DNA from: Limnomonas spitsbergensis
Lineage: Eukaryota; Chlorophyta; Chlorophyceae; Chlamydomonadales
NCBI GenBank assembly: GCA_037349105.1
Contig: JAYJMM010000009.1
Span: 2,266,001-2,330,000 of the forward strand
Length of the DNA stretch: 64,000 nt
Reading direction: 5' to 3'
The notes below the pieces were generated by a model. That model saw only the letters and a list, made by a program, of their open reading frames with translations, had not been told where the DNA came from and did no database searches. Positions 22,701 to 34,700 of the stretch are shown piece after piece; position 1 is the stretch's first letter; every line of letters begins with the position of its first letter. Made by a program: the position numbers and the translations under genes.

Positions 22701-25700
22701 TGGACGGGTCATGCTGACGGCTCTCTGAGAGCCAACCTTCCAAGCAGCGCCGACGCGCCAGTGGCCCTGTGGGCCTCGTCCTCCTCGGGTGTCTCTGCGG
22801 CCCAGAACCCAGCCGCCTCCAACCACCATGGTGGCGGCGGTGTGGGGAGCGGGTCGGGAGGAAGTGGGGGCGCGGTGAGCGGGGGTGCCCCGCACACGCC
22901 GGTGGTGACGCAGGCGGCCATCACTGCGCTGGCGGTCAGCGAGGAGGGTGTGGTGTGGGCGGGGGACGCGGCAGGCCGCTGTCTGGCTGTGGCCTACGAC
23001 GCAGCATCACACTCGGTACGCCGGACGGAGGGGGGGGATACGGTTGGTCTGGAAAGAAATGCAGTTGGAGTTGGTTGTGCCTGGAAGGGTTGGTTGCTTG
23101 GTTGGAGTTGGTTGTGGCTGGAAGGGTTGGTTGGCATTGGTTACAGCTGGCTGGGGGTGGGGGGGTGGTGGATGGATTTAATATTTTAATGGTGTGGTTT
23201 TCGGGGATAGCTGGAGTTAAATGTAGCAAGCAGGTGTGTGGTTGGAATCGGTTGTGGATCTGTATCTCTTTGACCTAGAATTATGTCAAGTCCGATGACC
23301 AGTCTTTATTTGTTCGGCCACAAACGTCCTACATTAGCGGTCCGCCACGGGGAAGGCATAGGCCCAAGAAAAGTGCCAAACCTTCACTGGCCCTCAGACG
23401 TTGGCTCAAGCAGCACGGCTGGACATCCATGGGGCCTCTGGCTGGAGGCCAGGAGGTAGCTGAAATGTAGCTGAAATGTAGCTGAGCCACAAAATAATAC
23501 AGGCTGGCTGTGGCAACCAAACTCTCAAACCCCATCCCGAGTTTGTGTTTTAATCTATCCTCAATATGGTGCCTGGATCTTATGCCCTGGGACTAGAACC
23601 CTGAACCCTGAATCCTGAAAACGGCAACCTCGATCCCGGCAACTGTCGTTTGGTGGCGCCGCTGCAACAGCTGATTGCCCCGACAGTAAGTCGCTTCCAA
23701 AACTACCGTACGCCCGCCTCCTGAACATGACACGTTGGCGCCGTTGAGCACTGAAATCCTGAATCCCGAAACCCAAACCCTGGCAGGTTTGTCTGGTATG
23801 GCCGCTGTGTCAGCTCAGTGCCCCGACGTCCTCACCCTATTAAGAACCATCCGCCCGCCTCCTGAGCATGAGCTGTTACCCTGAACCCTGAAACCCTCAA
23901 CCCCAAACCCAGAACCCTGTCAGGTGCGTTGTGTGGGGCTGCAACAACCGCTCACCGCCCCGACATTCCCGCCGTACAAAACACCGTCCACACGCCTCCT
24001 GTTCATGAGCTGTCACCCTGAACCCTGAAATCCTTAACCTTCAACCCTGAACCCTGTCAGGTCTGCCTGGTGTGGCCACTGTGTCAGCTAACCGCCCCGA
24101 TGTCCTCGCCCTCCAAGGCCCCTTCCGCCCGCCCCTTCTTGTACATGACACCTTTTCTTGAGCCCTGAAATCCTGCACGCCAAACCCTGTCAGGTTTGAC
24201 TGGTGTGGCCACTACGTCGGCTCACTGCCCCGACGTCCTCGCCCTCCAAGTCCCCATCCGCCCGCCTCCTGTATATAAATCCTTAATCTATAGCCCTGAA
24301 AACCTGCACGCCAAACCCTGTCAGGTTCGACTGGTATGGCTGTTGCGTCAGCTCACCGCCCCGACGTCCTGGCCCTCCAAGGCCCCGTCCGCACGCCTCC
24401 TATACATGAAATACCCCGAACCCTGAAATCCTCATCTCACAAGCCTAAACCCTGTCAGGTTCGACTGGTATGGCCGTTGCGCCAGCTCACCGCCCCGACG
24501 TCCTCGCCCTCCAAAGCCCCATCCGCCCGCATCCTGTAAATGAAATCTTATTCTCAAGCTCTGTAATCCTCACCTCCCAACCCTTAACCCTGTCAGGTTC
24601 GACTGGTGTGGCCACTACGTCAGCTCACCGCCCCGACGTCCTCGCCCTCCAAAGCCCCATCCGCGCGCCTCCTGGCGGCCGCTCAGCAGCTGGCAGACCT
24701 CGCCCCGGGATCCTCGGCATCAACCGTCACCGCAATAGCGAGGGCAGGTTCAGCAGCGCCCTCCTTGGGGCAAGAGGCTGTTGTTGCTGCTGTGGCGGCT
24801 GCTGCTGTGGCTGCTGCCTCAGGCGTCCCCAGCCTGTCCGGCACGCCAGTGACCGTCATGCTGTGCAAGCAAGGCCTGACTGTTGCCGCCACGCTGTCGG
24901 GTCTGCTGCACCTGGTCAGAGCAAGCGATGCAACACAACTGGTGGGTCCAGGGTTTGAGCATGAGGGGTTTTGCTGAATTAGAGGAGGGGGATGCTGTGC
25001 AAGCAAGGCCTCACTGTTGCCGCCACGCTGTTGGGTCTGCTGCACCTGGTCAGGGCAAGCGATGCAACCTTGCTGGTGGGATGAGGGTTGCAGCATACCA
25101 AGGGAGGTGGGTGAACAAAGAGGGGATTGGGGTAAACAAGGCCTGGCCGTCGCCGCCAAGCTGTCGATCGCTGAAAATAGGTCAGCTCTGTCCCACCCCT
25201 CCCGCGCAGCCCGCAGGCTGCAGCCCTTCATTTATTTAATCATTTAACGCTGCACCGCAGGGCGCGACGAACTTTGGCGGCAAGTATGGCGTGTGCAGCG
25301 CCATGGCCGCTGTGCGTTGGCGCCCGGACAACCCGCGGCCGCGCGCGCCAGAAGCGCTGGGCTGGCGGCTGCTGACGGGCCATGGGGCTGGGCAGTGCCT
25401 GGTGTGGGACCTTAGCAACAGCCGCGCAGCCGCGCTTTGCACGCTGGGTGTACCAGGGCCGTCGGTCAGGTATGTCTGTGAAACCTGAAGCCCTAAACCC
25501 TCGTCCCCAATCCCTTAACCATACCATATACTTGTACCCTGTTGGCACCCTCTCACACTTCCCAAATTCTTGCCCCGTTCACCCCTTGCCTCTCACACTT
25601 CCTCCCACCCTTGCCCCCCCTCTCTCACCCTCTACCTGTTGACACCCTCCCACACATCCTCTCACCCTTGCCCCCCCTCTCTCACCCTCTACATGTTGAC

Positions 25701-28700
25701 ACCCTACCACACTTCCTCTCACCCTTGACCCCCCTCTCTCACCCTCTACCTGTTAACACCCTCCCACACATCCTCTCACCCTTGCCCCCCCTCTCTCACC
25801 CTCTTCCTGTTAACACCCTCCCACACTTCCTCTCACCCTTGCCCCCCCCTCTCTCACCCTCTACCTGTTAACACCCTCCCACACATCCTCTCACCCTTGC
25901 CCCCCCTCTCTCACCCTCTTCCTGTTAACACCCTCCCACACTTCCTCCCACCCTTGCCCCCCCTCTCTCACCCTCTACCTGTTGACACCCTCCCACACTT
26001 CCTCTCACCCTTGCCCCCCCTCTCTCACCCTCTTCCTGTTAACACCCTCCCACACATCCTCTCACCCTTGCCCCCCCTCTCTCACCCTCTTCCTGTTAAC
26101 ACCCTCCCACACTTCCTCTCACCCTTGCCCCCCCTCTCTCACCCTCTACCTGTTAACACCCTCCCACACATCCTCTCACCCTTGTCCCCCCTCTCTCACC
26201 CTCTACATGTTGACACCCTCCCACACTTCCTCCCACCCTTGCCCCCCCTCTCTCACCCTCTACCTGTTGACACCCTCCCACACTTCCTCTCACCCTTGCC
26301 CCCCCTCTCTCACCCTCTTCCTGTTAACACCCTCCCACACATCCTCTCACCCTTGCCCCCCCTCTCTCACCCTCTACATGTTGACACCCTCCCACACTCC
26401 TCTCACCCTTGACCCCCTCTCTCACCCTCTTCCTGTTGACACCCTCCCACACTCCTCTAACCCTTGCCCCCCCTCTCTCACCCTCCACATGTTGACATCC
26501 TCCCACACTCCTCTCACCCTTGACCCCCCTCTCTCACCCTCTTCCTGTTGACACCCTCCCACACTCCTCTCACCCTTGCCCCTCCTCTCTCACCCTCTTC
26601 CTGTTAACACCCTCCCACACTTCCTCTCACCCTTGCCCCCCCTCTCTCACCCTCTACCTGTTGACACCCTCCCACACTTCCCCTAACCCTTGACCCCCCT
26701 CTCTCACCCTCTTCCTGTTGACACCCTCCCACACTCCTCTAACCCTCGCCCCCCCTCTCTCACCCTCTACCTGTTGACACCCTCCCACACTTCCTCTCAC
26801 CCTTGCCCCTCCTCTCTCACCCTCTACCTGTTGACACCCTCCCACACTTCCTCTCACCCTTGCCCCCCCTCTCTCACCCTCTTCCTGTTGACACCCTCCC
26901 ACACTTCCTCTCACCCTTGCCCCCCCATCTCTCCCCCTCTACCTCAGGGGTACCAGCGTGAATCACGAGCATGACTGTATGCTTCTGGGCGCCTTGCACT
27001 TCCTCTCCCCCTCGTTCCCCCCTCTCATGCCCTCTCTCGTACCCCCTCTCCCTCCCCTGTACCTCAGGGGTATCAGCGTGTGTCATGAGCATGGCTGTAT
27101 GCTCCTGGGCCTCTCGCCCTTTCTCTCGCCCTCATACCCCTTAAACCCCGTACCTGTCACACTTCCTCATACCCCCTCTCCCTCCCCTGTACCTCAGGGG
27201 TATCAGCGTATGTCACGAGCATGACTGTATGCTCCTGGGCCTCGAGGACGGCCAGCTGGCGCTCTGCCCGCTGCCTGGCGCCTCCATGGGCGGCGTCCGG
27301 GTGCCCATGGGCAAGGTGCCAGTGTGGGTGCTGCAACAGGTGAGGGGCATGTCATTCTTCCATGCAGTACAATAGTGCATGTCACTCCATGGGCGGTGTC
27401 CGGGTGCCTATGGGCAAGGTGCCAGTGTGGGTGCTGCAGCAGGTAAGGAGCATACACTGTTTTATGCAGTACATGTCAATCTTCCATGCCGTTCATGCCA
27501 CTCTTCCATGCAGAACATGTCATGCTTCCATGCAGCACATGCCATGCTCCCATGCAGTACATGTCAATCTTCCATGCCGTACATGTCACTCCCTAGGGCA
27601 GTGTGGGAGTGCCCATGGACATTGTGATGGTGTGGGTGCTGCAGCACGTCAGGGATGTGCCACTCTTCTATGCAGCACATGCCACTCTTCCATGCAGCAC
27701 ATGCCACGCTTCCATGCAGCACATGCCACTCTTCCATGCAGCACATGCCATGCTTCCATGCAGCACATGCCATGCTTCCATGCAGCACATGTCACTCTTC
27801 CATGCAGCACATGGCACTCTTCCAAGCAGCACATGGCACTCTTCCATGCGTCATATGTCACTCTTCCATGCAGCACCTGTCAGGCTTCCATGCAGCACAC
27901 GTCACTCTTCCACGCAGCACATGTCACTCTTCCATGCAGCACATGTCATGCTTCCTCGCAGCGCATGGCACTCTTCCATGCAGCTCATATCATGCTTCCA
28001 TGCAGCACATGTCATGCTTCCATGCAGCACTTGACACTCTTCCATGCAGCACCTGTCATGCTTCCATGCAGCACTTGACACTCTTCCATGCTGCACATGT
28101 CATGCTTCCACGCAGCGCATGGCACTCTTCCATGTAGCACCTGTCATGTTTCCGTGCAGCACTTGACACTCTTCCATGCAGCACATGTCATACTTCTATG
28201 CAGAACATGTCACTCTTACATGCAGCATATGGCACTCTTCCATGCAGCACATGTCATGTTTCCATGCAGCACATGTCATGCTTCCATGCAGCACATGTCA
28301 TGCCTCCATGCAGCACTTGTCATTCTTCCATGCAACACATGTCTTGATTCCATGCAGCACATGTCATGCTTCCATGCAGCAAATGACACTCTTCCATGCA
28401 GCACATGTTACTCTTCCATGCAGCACATGGCACTCCTTGCAGCATATGTCTGCCACCCTGTCATCCCACTATTTTCTCACTGTAGTACATGTTGCTCTGC
28501 CTTATCCCAATGCAAGAGACGTCTCCCCCCTGTCACACTTCACACATGCATGTCACTCCCCCCTATCTCAATGCATTACACGTCACTCTTCCTTGTATCA
28601 CTGCAGTACATGTCACTCCCCATCACCCCCCCCCCCCCCCCTTTTCTCACTGCAACCTATCCCCACAGGATATGACCAGTGCTCACAACAGCCGCCTGAC

Positions 28701-31700
28701 CTCATTCGCGAGCTGCGGCGCAACAGTCGCAACAGGCAGCGCCGTTGGTGGCGTCAAGATCTGGGACATTGGCCAGCTCCGGAACCAGGTGGGCACCAGG
28801 GTCTCAATCTGACCAGATTTGATCCAGATCTAGGACATGGGCCAGCTCCAAAACCAGGTGGGAACCCGGGTAAAGAATTTACCAGATTTTATCCAGATCT
28901 ATGACGAGGGCCAGCTTCGTAGCCATATAGCCTTTTGAGGAGGCATTGCTGTCGTTTGTCTGGGATGGCCCAGAGTGGTACAGAGTGCTCTAGCTCGTGG
29001 GGGGCAGGAGTGGTAAGTTTTATGTTCAACCAAACTTTCGACGCATGAGTTACCGTGGAGGTGTGTGGGCTTGTTGGTCGCGTGTCTGCCCTGTCCCTGC
29101 TCGCCTCTTCTGAGCCGCCGAAGAGGGCCACAAGTGTAACCCAGCTGTCTTTTCGCGTTTTTGTGCCTCAGGTTCCTAAGGGCTGGGCGGGGCCATCATC
29201 ACACTTTTTGTGTCAAATCAAAATGTGTGGGTGCCAGGGCCTGGATCTGATTTGGATCTCGCCATCTTGGATATTGGTTAGATCCGTGACCAGGTCGGTA
29301 CCGGGGCCTAGATCTGTTGATCTGATCCAGATCTACAGCTATATCCAGTTGCGATCAAAGACGCTCGTTGTTGAGCGAGCTGGACTCCTGCACCTCCGAA
29401 AAATTTGTATCTTAGATCCCCCCCTCCCCCTTTCACCTGAGTCTAAGATTAGGGGTACTTACGGAAGACACCCCCTCATCTCACCTCATCCCCTCATCAC
29501 CTCCTGACCCTTGATCCCACCTCATAGCCTCGCCCCTCCCCCCATTATCTCACCTCACCCCCCCCTCATTTATTTTCTCACCTCCCCCCCCTCTCACCCA
29601 GGCTGCTTCCAAGGGCATGGTGTTCCTGCCAGCACCCCGCACCAGCATCGGCTACCAGCCGCAGCCCGGCCCCCACGAGGATTTCGGCCGGGCCAGCAGA
29701 GAGCTGGTAAGCCTGACACCTACCATAATGCGCAGGGTATGGGGTTAAAATGTGCAGGTGTGAACAGGTATGCGGATCAGGGCTCGAGGGAGGAGCAGCT
29801 TCAGCCCGTGTGATTCTGCGGGTGGCAGCAGTACCTCTCACGCCTGACCCACAACCCCTGACCACCAGTCCCCTTCACCTCCTGAGCCTGAAGCCATGCA
29901 TCTCCTGATCCCATCAGACCGAATTGGTTTTCGATGACGAGACCCACAACCCTTACTCCCATTCTCCTTCAAACTAACCCATCTGAACCTAAAAGCCATG
30001 CATCGCCTGGCCCCTCCAGAATGAACTGACCTTTGATGACAATATCCACAGCCCTTACTCCCATTCCCCTTAACCATCTGAACCTTTAATGTATGCCTCG
30101 CCTGGCACCTCCAGAGTGCATTGATCTTTGATGACGAGAGGAGCAGCTTAAGCCTGCTACGGGATACATATGACAGCAGCAACTCCGCCGCCCACACCCC
30201 TTACCCTCTGTCCCCTTCAAAACCCTTTAAACCCTAAATCCTACAAGTATACTGAAGTATAATTCTTTTCCGGTTCTTTTTTTAATTTAACATTTTTATA
30301 ATTGCATTTCATGCCCCCCCCCTCAGAGTGAATTGATCTTTGATGACGAGAGGAGCAGCTTTGGTCTGCTACGGGCCGCGGGTGGCAGCAGCAACTCCGC
30401 CGCTGGCCAGACAGGCGACGCAGCCGCAGCGGCAGCGGCGGGGGAGCCCCGGCGCTCAGGTCCTCGTCAAGGGTCCCTCAACAGACCTCTGGTGGGGACT
30501 GGGGCTATTGTCTGGGCTTGCGTGGGCTTGCCTGTCTGAGTCTGCGTGGTTCGCCAGGGTCTGTCTGGGTCTGCATCAGTCTGCCTGAGCCTGCACCTAT
30601 CTGGGTCTGCCTCAGCCTGCATCTGTCTGGGTCTGCATGTCTGCATCTGTCTGGGTCTGCCCAAGGGTCTGCATGCATCAAAGTGGGTATGCCAGAGTCT
30701 GCCTGAGTTTGACCCCTCTCACGGATTTTCCCTTTTGCCCCCTTAGGCATGGTCTCACAGGTCTTGCTCGATTCCTCTCTCACGCATGTTATAGGCCAAG
30801 CATCATAGTTTGTCACTGGCATGTCGGTTTAGCGATACTTTGCTTACCGGTCCTTATTGCAAGAAATCAAGGTCTTATTTAATAGGCCGGTCGCGAGCAA
30901 AAAAGGTCTTCCTTTCTTGATTCATCGCTGGCAAATGTAACGGTTACGGTAATCTAACTAATTTAAAATGTCATACCGGTGTGTATGTAAACAGTAATTT
31001 GTAACATGCAGGAATTTGAAACGTCATGATGGTATGAATGTAAAAGTTATTTGTAACTTGCAGGCGCAGCCGGGAGCGCCATCAGCTCCGACGAGCGCCG
31101 GCGTCTTGGCAGGACCCGGCAGTGGCGGGCTGAACAGCGGTGCAACGGCGGGCTCCGGCATCGGCACCCGCAACGGCAGCAACATGCTGCGCAGCGGCAG
31201 CGGCGGAGGCGCGGGCTGCAGCCCCTCGGACAGCTTCCCAGGCTTTGCCGCCTCGGGGACCGTCGAGTTGCCGGGGGGCGCGGCTGCGGGCAGCCCGGAG
31301 GTCCTTTCCCCGGTGACGTCCTCCGCGTTGTCCGCCGGGGGCAGCGCAGCGATGTCGCTGGCGGCTGCGGCAGCGGTTGTGCAGCGCCCGGGCGCCGGGG
31401 CTCAGCAGCCGCAGCTGGCGGCTGCTCCGGCGCATGCTGGCTCGCCGCTGGCTATGGCGTCTTCCCCGCCCGAGCGGCCCCCCAGCTGGGTCCAGCACTC
31501 CATGATGGCACCGGCGGGGCGCGGGCCTGCCCAGGTGCGGGCGCAGCAGCCCCCCCCACACATAAAAGTGTAAAAACGAATTTTCTCGCATGCCGGAAAC
31601 TGCTCGCCATTGTCCAATGTGTGACCCAGTCACGCGCAGGCACCGGGTTTCGTTGGGATGCGGTTTCATGATGGCTCAACCTTGTCCCCAATGTGTTCAC

Positions 31701-34700
31701 TCCCTCCAGGCCTAAACCCTAAACCCTAAACCCTGTATCCTTAACTTGAAACCTAGTACCCTAAACCCTGTACCCTAAACTCTGTACCCTGTACCCTGTA
31801 TTTCTTACCTACAGCTTTTCGAACCTTCAATTCACCCTCTTGTTCCTGGTTTGAAATTCGCTTCAGATTGTATGGCCTCTTTCGTTCTTATTTGGCTCCT
31901 CACTGTCCCCTAGATGATGGATGATGGCTTCTTTTGTGTATGGTCACATTTCCGTGTATGGTCACATTTTCGTGTATGGTCACATTTTCATGTATGGTCA
32001 CATTTCCGTGTATGGTCACATTTTCGTGTATAGTCACATTTTCATGTATGGTCACATTTTCGTGTATGGTCACATTTTCATGTATGGTCACATTTTCGTG
32101 TATAGTCACATTTTCATGTATGGTCACATTTTCGTGTATGGTCATATTTTCGTGTATGGTCACATTTTCGTGTACCGTATGGTCACATTTTCGTGTATGG
32201 TCACATTTTCGTGTACCGTATGGTCACATTTTCGTGTATGGTCACATTTTCGTGGATGGTCACATTTTCGTGTATGGTCACATTTTCGTGTATGGTCACA
32301 TTTTCGTGTATGGTCACATTTTCATGTATGGTCACATTTTCGTGTATAGTCACATTTTCATGTATGGTCACATTTTCATGTATGGTCACATTTTCGTGTA
32401 TAGTCACATTTTCGTGTACCGTATGGTCACATTTTCGTGTATGGTCACATTTTCGTGTACCGTATGGTCACATTTTCGTGTATGGTCACATTTTCGTGGA
32501 TGGTCACATTTTCGTATTTGACTCCTCACTCCCCCCCCCCTTGTTGCTGGAGTGCAGATTGATTGATTGGCTGGCCGTCTCAGTGGATAGCCTGTAAGCC
32601 TGTAATCCTGTAATCCATGCATGGATGCTCGATGCCCCCCTGCCACCCTTGTTGCTGCTGGAGTGGATATTATCTCTTGAGTGGATGTGCTCTTTGGTGG
32701 ACTGTCACCCAGGGTGACCTGAACCCGAAACCCCTCAAACTCTGCCCCTCACTGCCCCCCTTGTTGCTGCTGGAGTGCAGATCGTCTCATGAGTGGGTGT
32801 TCATCTGAGTGGATGATCACACACTGGCACTCAAAACACAGCCCTTACTTCTCTCCTGGTTGATGCTGGTGTGCAGACGAACTCTGATTGGATGGCGACC
32901 GTTGAGCACTCACCCCCCTTCCTGCCTCCTTGTTGCTGCTGGAGTGCTGATTGACTCTCATGAGTGGATGGCTTCTTTGGTGGATTGCGACACAGTGGTA
33001 CTCAAAAGGCTGAACCCTTACTTGCCTCCTGGTTGATGCTTGCTTGCAGATTGTTTCTGATTGGATGGCCACTCAGTCGTACCACAATGTGATCCGGAGG
33101 GATGAGCTGCGCATGATTGAGGAGATTGGGAGAGGTGGGTTTGACCGGGGGGAGGAGGGGCATTGGAGCTTTGTGTTCCCCATGGACATTTTCGTAACTT
33201 AAATACCGGTGATGTGAGGTACACCCTTTCTTTTCTTCTGGGCCACTCCCCCTTCTTTCCCCTGCTCTGCCCTGCACCGCAAAGAGCCGTGTTCTGGAGC
33301 GGCTGGCTTTGCCGTAAATGTGTTGTACTGATATTTGTTTCCCTATTGAAAGCGGAGTGTAATCCTCCTCTCCTCTACCTAGTTGGTGAGGGGAGTGTGT
33401 TCCGCGGACATTGGCACCACATTGACGTGGCAGTTAAGGAGATGCACCCGCAGAGCTCCTCGTTCTCACCCTCCCTCCCCTCCCCTCCCCTCCTCTCCTC
33501 TACCCAGGTGCTGAGGGAAGTGTGTTCCGCGGACATTGGCACCACATTGACGTGGCAGTTAAGGAGATGCACCCGCAGAGCTCCTCGTTCTCACCCTCCC
33601 TCCCCTCCCCTCCCCTCCTCTCCTCTACCCAGGTGCTGAGGGAAGTGTGTTCCGCGGACATTGGCACCACATTGACGTGGCAGTTAAGGAGATGCACCCG
33701 CAGAGCTCCTCGTTCTCACCCTCCCTCCCCTCCCCTCCCCTCCTCTCCTCTACCCAGGTGCTGAGGGAAGTGTGTTCCGCGGACATTGGCACCACATTGA
33801 CGTGGCGGTCAAGGAGATGCACCTGCAGAGCTCCTCATTCTCACCCTCCCTCCCCTCCCCTCCCCTCCTCTCCTCTACCCAGGTGCTGAGGGAAGTGTGT
33901 TCCGCAGACATTGGCACCACATTGACGTGGCAGTTAAGGAGATGCACCTGCAGAGCTCCTCATTCTCACCCTCCCTCCCCTCCCTTCCCCTCCTCTCCTC
34001 TACCCAGGTGCTGAGGGGAGTGTGATCCGCGGCCGTTGGCACCACATTGACGTGGCAGTTAAGGAGATGCATCCGCAGAGTTCCTCATTCTCACCCTCCC
34101 TCCCCTCCCCTCCCCTCCTCTCCTCTACCTAGGTGCTGAGGGAAGTGTATTCCGCGGCCGTTGGCACCACATTGATGTGGCAGTGAAGGAGATGCATCCG
34201 CAGAGCTCCTCATTCTCACCCTCCCTCCCTTCCCCTCCCCTCCTCTCCTCTACCCAGGTGCTGAGGGAAGTGTGTTCCGCGGCCGTTGGCACCACATTGA
34301 CGTGGCAGTTAAGGAGATGCATCCGCAGAGCTCATCATTCACGCGCCTGGCCAATATTGCCAAGGATCTCACGCACACAGGTAAGGCAACAAAAAAGTTA
34401 GGGGGAGGGTAAAGGCCTCTGGTGGCAGGGGGGTGGGGGAGAGTTGGGGAGGGGAGGGGAGGGGAAATGGTTTCTGGTAGCAGGAGGGTGGGGGAGGGGA
34501 GGGGAGGGGAGGGGGGCAAAATGGCCTCTGGGTTAGTGAGGAAAGGAGAGAGGGGGGTGGGTGGGGCAAGGGGGCCTCTGTTGACAAGAGGGCGGAAAGA
34601 GGAGAGGGGGGAGGATAAAGGGTTGGGGGATGGCTGCAGTCTTCACTGGTTGAGGAGATGAATCCACAGCTGGCTCATCATCCACGCGTCTGGCCAACAA

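Larger units (their letters stand above)
20769..28788 (+). other. Kinase gene exons 7–12: WD40-like beta-propeller
   Basis: At least five blade-like strands recur: [14 protein letters not shown] (about 694–707), [18 protein letters not shown] (~779–797), [18 protein letters not shown] (~952–969), [16 protein letters not shown] (~996–1011) and [17 protein letters not shown] (~1051–1067). A sixth may be [23 protein letters not shown] in exon 9. The W-x-G-x-x-D-G-x-x-x pattern is that of WD40 propellers and of the plant type II inositol-5-phosphatase propeller. No phosphatase domain is present. Blades are divergent, so the count is approximate. Confidence 0.7.

Noticed and set aside
25540..28137. 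Arrays of regular ~60-bp and 22-bp units considered as CRISPR
   Set aside because: Units are contiguous with no unique spacers, in a eukaryotic intron, with no cas-like genes.
33383..34257. The seven upstream exon 17 copies considered as mutually exclusive alternative exons
   Set aside because: None has the 3' half of the exon or a proper donor, so they cannot replace exon 17 as they stand; kept as decoys instead.
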